Origin: Rikenellaceae bacterium UBA1749
GTDB taxonomy: Bacteria; Bacteroidota; Bacteroidia; Bacteroidales; Rikenellaceae
Direction: 5' to 3'
NCBI GenBank assembly: GCA_002315675.1
Contig: DCHP01000028.1
Coordinates: forward strand, 1 to 11,577
Length of the DNA: 11,577 nucleotides
How positions within the stretch are numbered: the first letter of the stretch is position 1; every line of letters begins with the position of its first letter. This document shows positions 7,991 to 11,577 of the stretch, in pieces. The translations under genes and the position numbers were made by a program. The notes under the pieces were generated by a model. That model searched no databases and was not told where the DNA came from. It saw only the letters and a program-made list of their open reading frames with translations.

Positions 7991-9117
7991 TGGCAAAATA
8001 CGATTATCTAATAGTAGGTGCAGGCCTGTTCGGTGCGACATTTGCGCACTTTGCCACCAGGGCAGGGAAGCGTTGTCTGGTGATAGACCGGCGTAATCAT
8101 CTGGGCGGGAACCTGTACTGTGAGCGTATGGAGGGCATAAATGTGCACAAGTACGGTGCCCATATTTTCCATACTGACAGCAAGGAGGTCTGGGACTTTG
8201 TCAATTCATTTGTCCCGTTCAACCGCTACACAAACAGTCCTGTTGCAAACTATCATGGCCAGCTGTACAACCTGCCGTTCAACATGAACACCTTCTGCCA
8301 GATGTGGCCCGATGTCAAGACACCCACTCAGGCCCGGGCGCGCATTGAAGAGCAGCGGGCGCAGGCCGTGGCTACCCTGCAGGGAAGGGAACCTGCCAAT
8401 CTTGAGGAGCAGGCGTTGTGCCTGGTTGGCCGTGACATATTTGAGAAACTGATCAAGGAATACACTGAAAAGCAGTGGGGCCGCGATTGCCGTGAACTGC
8501 CAGCTTTTATTATCAGGCGTCTGCCTTTGCGCTTTACCTTTGACAACAACTATTTCAACGACAGGTATCAGGGCATTCCTGAGGGCGGATACAATGTCTT
8601 GATTGGTGGTCTTCTTGCAGGAAGTGACACCAAAGTGAATTGTGACTTTTTTGCAGAGTATAAGGACAACTGGCAAGAAACGGCAGGCAAGCTGGTTTAC
8701 ACTGCTCCCATTGATGAGTACTTTGGTTACAGTCTGGGCCGGTTGGACTGGAGAACAGTAACGTTCAAGACAAGGGTTGAGGACACTCCAAACTGGCAGG
8801 GCAATGCGGTAATCAACTACACCAGCCATGAGCAGCCCTTCACACGTGTCATTGAGCACAAGCATTTTGAGATGTTCGGGACGCAGGTGTATGACTGCCC
8901 CAAAACGGTGGTGAGCGAGGAATACTCGCAGGAATACAGGCCCGGTATGGAGATGTTCTATCCGGTGAACAATGAACGCAACAATGCTATGGCAGAACGT
9001 TACCGCCAGATGGTACAGGACGAAAAGGATGTGATTTTTGGCGGACGCCTGGCCGAATATAGGTACTACGACATGGCACCGGTGGTGGAGAAGGTCATGG
9101 ATTTGTGGAGATTATGA
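7990..9117 (+). CDS. glf: UDP-galactopyranose mutase
   Basis: This flavoenzyme interconverts UDP-galactopyranose and UDP-galactofuranose in the cytoplasm, supplying the furanose donor for surface glycans. At 375 residues it has the normal length. Marks are the FAD-binding YLIVGAGLFGATFAH (6-20) followed by an acidic strand end VIDRR (31-35) and GGN (39-41), YGAHIFHT (55-62), EKQWG (160-164), DRYQGIPEGGYN (191-202), APIDEYFGY (239-247), EHKHFE (289-294) and YPVNNERN (324-331). Several of these carry the substrate- and flavin-contacting residues known in the family. The frame is open back to 7948, but ATG 7990 directly precedes the FAD motif and overlaps the previous stop (TAATG). The last 42 bp before its final codons recur at 10760-10801, so the present 3' end was probably created by a recombination event. 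Confidence 0.95.
   Translation: MAKYDYLIVGAGLFGATFAHFATRAGKRCLVIDRRNHLGGNLYCERMEGINVHKYGAHIFHTDSKEVWDFVNSFVPFNRYTNSPVANYHGQLYNLPFNMNTFCQMWPDVKTPTQARARIEEQRAQAVATLQGREPANLEEQALCLVGRDIFEKLIKEYTEKQWGRDCRELPAFIIRRLPLRFTFDNNYFNDRYQGIPEGGYNVLIGGLLAGSDTKVNCDFFAEYKDNWQETAGKLVYTAPIDEYFGYSLGRLDWRTVTFKTRVEDTPNWQGNAVINYTSHEQPFTRVIEHKHFEMFGTQVYDCPKTVVSEEYSQEYRPGMEMFYPVNNERNNAMAERYRQMVQDEKDVIFGGRLAEYRYYDMAPVVEKVMDLWRL
9070..9111 (+). repeat. Direct repeat, copy 1 (3' end of glf)
   Basis: These 42 bases, beginning GACATGGCACCGGTGG and ending in GATTTGTGGAGA, encode the last residues of UDP-galactopyranose mutase and recur without a mismatch at 10760-10801. The copies are 1,690 bp apart in the same orientation and enclose the GNAT-methyltransferase gene. 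Confidence 0.95.
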
Positions 9118-9200
9118 GTCTGTTGTGGAAAGAAGATATGTTTGGAGAATTGGATAGTTACTCTAAATTGGACGGTTACAAACAATTGATTATTGGATGA
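9114..9200 (+). CDS. Possible 28-residue linking ORF
   Basis: The frame starts with an ATG overlapping the glf stop (ATGA) and ends with a TGA overlapping the ATG of the GNAT-methyltransferase gene (ATGA), so it could couple translation across the junction. Its second half is a translation of the tandem IS-end-like repeats 9144-9179 (GELDSY then SKLDGY). I recognise no homology. It may be the broken start of a gene that once followed glf, or a chance frame. Low confidence that a peptide is made. Confidence 0.25.
   Translation: MSLLWKEDMFGELDSYSKLDGYKQLIIG
9144..9179 (+). repeat. Tandem pair of IS66-end-like repeats
   Basis: Two 18-bp units lie head to tail: GGAGAATTGGATAGTTAC (9144-9161) and TCTAAATTGGACGGTTAC (9162-9179). 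The second matches the IS-end repeats at 81-102 and (inverted) 802-823 closely, and the first is more diverged. They stop 17 bp before the ATG of the GNAT-methyltransferase gene. No transposase sequence is adjacent. Confidence 0.5.
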
Positions 9201-10714
9201 AACTGAGTTTTGTGACAAAGCAGATGAATGCTCTCAACGATGAAGAATTGTTGAAGTGTTCAGAACTGTATTCCCACAATTATGGGAAGTACAGTGGACT
9301 TGTAAACAACAATAAAGCCGGTAAGCAAATCAGAATGGGAGTCGGAATGTACAGATCTCTGTATTTTTCCAATTCAAACATATACATTTCCCTTTGTTAC
9401 AAGGAAGACAAACTGTTGGGTCATGCAATCTTTCTTTTGAAGAATATTGAAGGAAAGGGTAAATGTTCTTGGGTCCTTCAACTTGTTGTTGACTGTAAAT
9501 ACAGAGGTCTGAAAATCGGGTCCAGACTGTTGTTTTCGGCATGGGGCTTTTCTGATTATTATGCTTGGGGTCTGGCTACAGCCAATGCCATTACTTTGAA
9601 GACATTGGAAACTGCAACATGGAGACAAATTTCTGTTGCCGACATTGCTGGAAATCTGCCTGTTCTGGAACAGTTAATGGAAGATATTCCTTTTATTGAC
9701 AAGAAAAAAGTTCATTTGACATCAAAATGCAGTCAGGTATTCTCCAATTTTTACCCTGAATTGGAATCGAGTAACAAAGCCGATAATTTGAAGATATATA
9801 CTACCAAATTAGGAAAGATAGAACCAGGTTATGAATGGTTGGCATTTACATTTGCTTCACAGCCAATGTCATTCACAAATCAGCGGTTTGAAATGTTTAT
9901 GGAGTTTTCAGACCAGCAGTTGAAGGATGCTTATTCAAGGATGAACATGCCAGCTCATGCATGGACAAAAGGTACTGAAAACGAAATTGATTTTATTTTG
10001 GCCATTGTTGGTCTGAAACCAGACGACAGAATACTCGATATGGGGTGTGGGCAAGGCCGACATTGTCTTGCTTTGTCAAAAAAAGGTTTTTTGAATGTGA
10101 CTGGAATCGATTTTTCTGAGTCAAACGTTTCAAAAGCACGCAGTTCTGCACTTGCAAACAACTGTACCGCCACCTTTGTCGCTGCCGATGCCCGAAAGCT
10201 GAATCTCGGCTACAAATATGACTGCATATTATGCCTTTATGATGTCATAGGTTCTTTCAGGAAACACGAAGACAATTCCAGAATAATCCGTTCTATCAAA
10301 AGAAATCTGAAAAAAGGCGGATATGCGGTAATATCGGTCATGAATATGGAACTTACCGAATCAATCGCAGTTCATAAGTGCAGCATAAGCCAGAATACAC
10401 AAGCTTTGTTGAAACTCCCACCATCAGAAACAATGGAGTCAACAGGAAATATATTCAATCCTGACTATTACCTTGTCAATACCGATGACGGACTTGTATA
10501 CCGCAAAGAACAGTTTACATCAGGCAATGAGATGTTTGCTGAATATCTTGTTGCAGACAAACGATACACCGGGCTTGAGATTCAAGAGTTGTTGCAAGGC
10601 GAAGGATTTACCATCATAGAAAGCCGATATGTTCAGGCCGGACATTGGGACAACCCCTTGCCTCCAACTGACAGCAATGCAAAAGAAATACTCCTGGTGG
10701 TCAGAAACAACTGA
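9197..10714 (+). CDS. GNAT acetyltransferase-like / class I SAM methyltransferase fusion
   Basis: A 505-residue two-domain protein. The N-terminal ~200 residues resemble a GNAT acyl-CoA acyltransferase: the core strand and acyl-CoA loop WVLQLVVDCKYRGLKIGSRL (92-111, motif A, here CKYRGLKIG), followed by AWGLATANAITLKTLE (123-138). The C-terminal half is a Rossmann-fold methyltransferase: ILDMGCGQGRHC (279-290, glycine-rich SAM loop), GIDFSESN (303-310, acidic end of strand 2), AADAR (329-333) and YDCILCLYDVIGSF (341-354). No membrane segments are seen. The substrate is unknown. Its place at the end of a glycan operon suggests a sugar-modifying role such as O- or N-acylation and methylation. 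Alternatively it is unrelated cargo, because it lies between two copies of the glf 3' end and is more AT-rich than glf. The start ATG 9197 overlaps the stop of a 28-codon frame. Confidence 0.8.
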   Translation: MKLSFVTKQMNALNDEELLKCSELYSHNYGKYSGLVNNNKAGKQIRMGVGMYRSLYFSNSNIYISLCYKEDKLLGHAIFLLKNIEGKGKCSWVLQLVVDCKYRGLKIGSRLLFSAWGFSDYYAWGLATANAITLKTLETATWRQISVADIAGNLPVLEQLMEDIPFIDKKKVHLTSKCSQVFSNFYPELESSNKADNLKIYTTKLGKIEPGYEWLAFTFASQPMSFTNQRFEMFMEFSDQQLKDAYSRMNMPAHAWTKGTENEIDFILAIVGLKPDDRILDMGCGQGRHCLALSKKGFLNVTGIDFSESNVSKARSSALANNCTATFVAADARKLNLGYKYDCILCLYDVIGSFRKHEDNSRIIRSIKRNLKKGGYAVISVMNMELTESIAVHKCSISQNTQALLKLPPSETMESTGNIFNPDYYLVNTDDGLVYRKEQFTSGNEMFAEYLVADKRYTGLEIQELLQGEGFTIIESRYVQAGHWDNPLPPTDSNAKEILLVVRNN

Positions 10715-10801
10715 CGAAACGTACAATTATCTCAAAGTTGGCGGACAAATGGCAGATATGACATGGCACCGGTGGTGGAGAAGGTCATGGATTTGTGGAG
10801 A
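10713..10801 (+). pseudogene. Second, decayed fragment of the glf 3' end
   Basis: From just after the stop of the methyltransferase gene, GACGAA and then TTGGCGGAC, TGGC and ATA align in order with the glf segment starting at 9019 (encoding DEKDVIFGGRLAEY). A net loss of about 10 bases follows, then 42 identical bases (10760-10801). The first part is diverged from glf and the last part is identical. This suggests a fragment of a different glf allele, or a duplication whose distal part was kept identical by recombination. It has no start and no full frame. Confidence 0.7.
10760..10801 (+). repeat. Direct repeat, copy 2 (glf 3' end)
   Basis: Identical over 42 bases to 9070-9111. The sequence after this copy (ACAATTAACATACAG) differs from that after copy 1 (ATTATGAGTCTG). 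One of the two is therefore presumably the ancestral glf/downstream junction and the other a product of the rearrangement. Confidence 0.95.
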
Positions 10802-10816
10802 CAATTAACATACAGT

Positions 10817-10861
10817 GTTGTGTAACACAAAGTTGTATAACACAAAGTTGTGTATTGAAAA
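10817..10861 (+). repeat. 15-bp tandem repeat, possible operator
   Basis: Three consecutive 15-bp units: GTTGTGTAACACAAA (10817-10831), GTTGTATAACACAAA (10832-10846) and a degenerate GTTGTGTATTGAAAA (10847-10861). The first unit contains a perfect 6-bp-arm palindrome, TTGTGT-A-ACACAA (10818-10830). The second has one mismatch. Tandem palindromes overlapping the -33 region of the promoter at 10848-10878 are typical of binding sites for a dimeric repressor or activator. The regulator is unknown. Confidence 0.6.
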
Positions 10862-10878
10862 TATTAGTGCTATCTTTG
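10848..10878 (+). promoter_or_regulatory. Bacteroidetes-type sigma-ABfr promoter
   Basis: A TATCTTTG box at 10871-10878 fits the Bacteroidetes -7 consensus TAnnTTTG. A TTG at 10848-10850, 20 bp upstream, fits the -33 element. Transcription would begin near 10885 and read into the truncated ATPase gene. The -33 element lies in the last tandem repeat unit, so a protein bound to the repeats would affect this promoter. Confidence 0.65.
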
Positions 10879-10930
10879 TAATCATTAACTTGTTAGCACT
10901 TCAGAATAATGGTTTGGCAGCAAAAAGAAT

Positions 10931-11476
10931 ATGATGTTGTCACTGTTTCAAAAGAGCAGCAAGCCTTTTTACAAGTTCGGTTCTGTCATGGAGCTTGGCC
11001 TTATCCCGGTACAGGACTGGGTACCGTACCTGTGTGGCAGGTTTGCCGCATTCGGCAAATTTTTGCCGGAAGAACTGGCGGCACGGATATGTGACAAAGT
11101 GCAGATGTATTCATCGTACGTTCAACAGTTGGCCTACTACACACTGCTTTGCACTCAAGACACGGTGGTGACTGGTGTTGACGTTGATTCGGCTTTTGAG
11201 AATCTGCTTGATGAAAACACATCATTCTTTACAGACAAGACAGAGAATCTGACAACTTACCAGATGAATTTCATCAGGGCGGTGCTTGACGGCGTGCATC
11301 AGGATTTTGGCAAGTCGGCAGTCCGAGATGACTACAACCTGGGTTCTGCATCGAACATTGCCCGCATCAGGGAATCACTTCTAAAGAAGGAAATAATAGA
11401 AAAGACACAGGCCGGTATCTTTATGGCCGATCCAGTTCTTGCCGCATGGTTCAAAGAGAGAATGGCGTGGGCATAG
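10931..11476 (+). pseudogene. C-terminal half of a Bacteroidetes AAA-type (archaeal-ATPase-like) ATP-binding protein
   Basis: The 181-residue frame matches the second half of the common Bacteroidetes AAA ATPases that normally carry an N-terminal Walker A/B domain. It has KPFYKFGSVMELGLIPVQDW (residues 11-30; lid region), SSYVQQLAYY, and a C-terminal winged-helix-like part with LLDENTSFFTDKTENLT, MNFIRAVLDGV, NLGSASNIARIRESL and MADPVLAAWF. In-frame codons just upstream (10913-10930) read FGSKKN, matching the family's GSKRH before MM, so homology starts at about 10913. A stop at 10907-10909 closes the frame. No Walker A or B motif is present. Promoter and leader appear joined directly to mid-gene sequence, implying loss of roughly the first 200 codons. 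ATG 10931 could still produce a fragment without ATPase activity. Confidence 0.75.
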
Positions 11477-11550
11477 ACGCTGGTCAGGGATCAATCAATT
11501 CCCATCTGGATGTTTGGCTTTTTTTACTGACATGACAGTTTTATAGAATA

Positions 11551-11577
11551 ATGACAGCAATAGAATTTGAAAACATA
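11551..11577 (+). CDS. Possible start of a further gene (partial)
   Basis: An ATG at 11551 opens nine codons, MTAIEFENI, before the window ends. It follows a 74-bp gap after the ATPase relic and is preceded by an AT-rich stretch. Nine residues are too few to name a family. It is reported only because the frame runs off the window. Confidence 0.3.

Noticed and set aside
8206..8865. Long reverse-strand open frame of 219 codons
   Set aside because: It is antisense to the well-conserved glf coding frame, has no recognisable motif, and is explained by the GC-rich codon use of glf.
10731..10749. CTCAAAGTTGGCGGACAAA as a further copy of the IS-end repeat
   Set aside because: The likeness is partial; the same bases align better with the glf segment encoding FGGR, so it is part of the glf fragment.
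11487..11525. Possible terminator: GGGA...TCCC followed by a run of T at 11519-11525
   Set aside because: The stem is only 4 bp with a 9-base loop and lies 15 bases before the T run, so it is too weak and too far to call.
1..11577. CRISPR array, tRNA or rRNA genes, toxin-antitoxin or phage defence cassette
   Set aside because: No spaced repeat array, no cloverleaf or rRNA core sequence seen, and the only tandem repeat (10817-10861) has no spacers. The AAA ATPase relic and the methyltransferase do not form a recognisable defence operon.

Overview
The window looks like a piece of a surface or capsular polysaccharide locus from a member of the Bacteroidales (Bacteroides/Prevotella type). This rests on three things: the gene content (polysaccharide pyruvyl transferase, TupA-like ATP-grasp protein, several glycosyltransferases, a large HAD protein, UDP-galactopyranose mutase); a Bacteroidetes-style TAnnTTTG promoter near 10871; and a Bacteroidetes-type AAA ATPase relic at the right end. 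The species cannot be fixed from the sequence. All recognised coding is on the + strand.

Left part (1-1925): a decayed zone. A polysaccharide pyruvyl transferase gene (121-795) keeps both ends but lacks its middle. It is followed by a sequence resembling the left end of an IS66-family insertion sequence (802) and a frameshifted tnpA-like fragment. Next is a TupA-like ATP-grasp gene broken by an internal deletion and frameshift near 1391-1399. Short IS66-end-like repeats with the core AATTGGACRGTTAC lie at 81-102, 802-823 (inverted), 1897-1917 and, in tandem, 9144-9179. They sit at gene borders.

Central part (1926-9117): the working operon. It holds a GT2 glycosyltransferase, a HAD-hydrolase-like two-part protein, a second GT2, a GT4, a third GT2 and glf. 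Spacings are mostly tight (1 nt gap, 1 nt overlap, 8 nt overlap, 1 nt overlap), as in a translationally coupled operon. Glf would supply UDP-galactofuranose, and one of the neighbouring GT2 enzymes probably uses it. The second GT2 is a base-composition mosaic: its first ~100 codons are GC-rich and nearly identical in places to the third GT2, while the rest of the gene and the GT4 are strongly AT-rich.

Right part (9114-11577): a gene for an N-terminal GNAT acetyltransferase-like domain fused to a SAM-dependent methyltransferase lies between glf and a second, decayed copy of the 3' end of glf (42 bp identical). It therefore looks like an inserted cargo gene. Downstream is a 15-bp tandem repeat with palindromic units, a Bacteroidetes promoter, and the C-terminal half of an AAA-type ATPase whose ATP-binding half is gone. 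The window ends in the first codons of another possible gene.

Three genes here (121-795, 1001-1839, 10931-11476) have lost internal or N-terminal blocks while neighbouring sequence survives. Repeated internal deletion, IS-end relics and glf duplication mark this as a fast-recombining polysaccharide locus. An assembly artefact should also be excluded.
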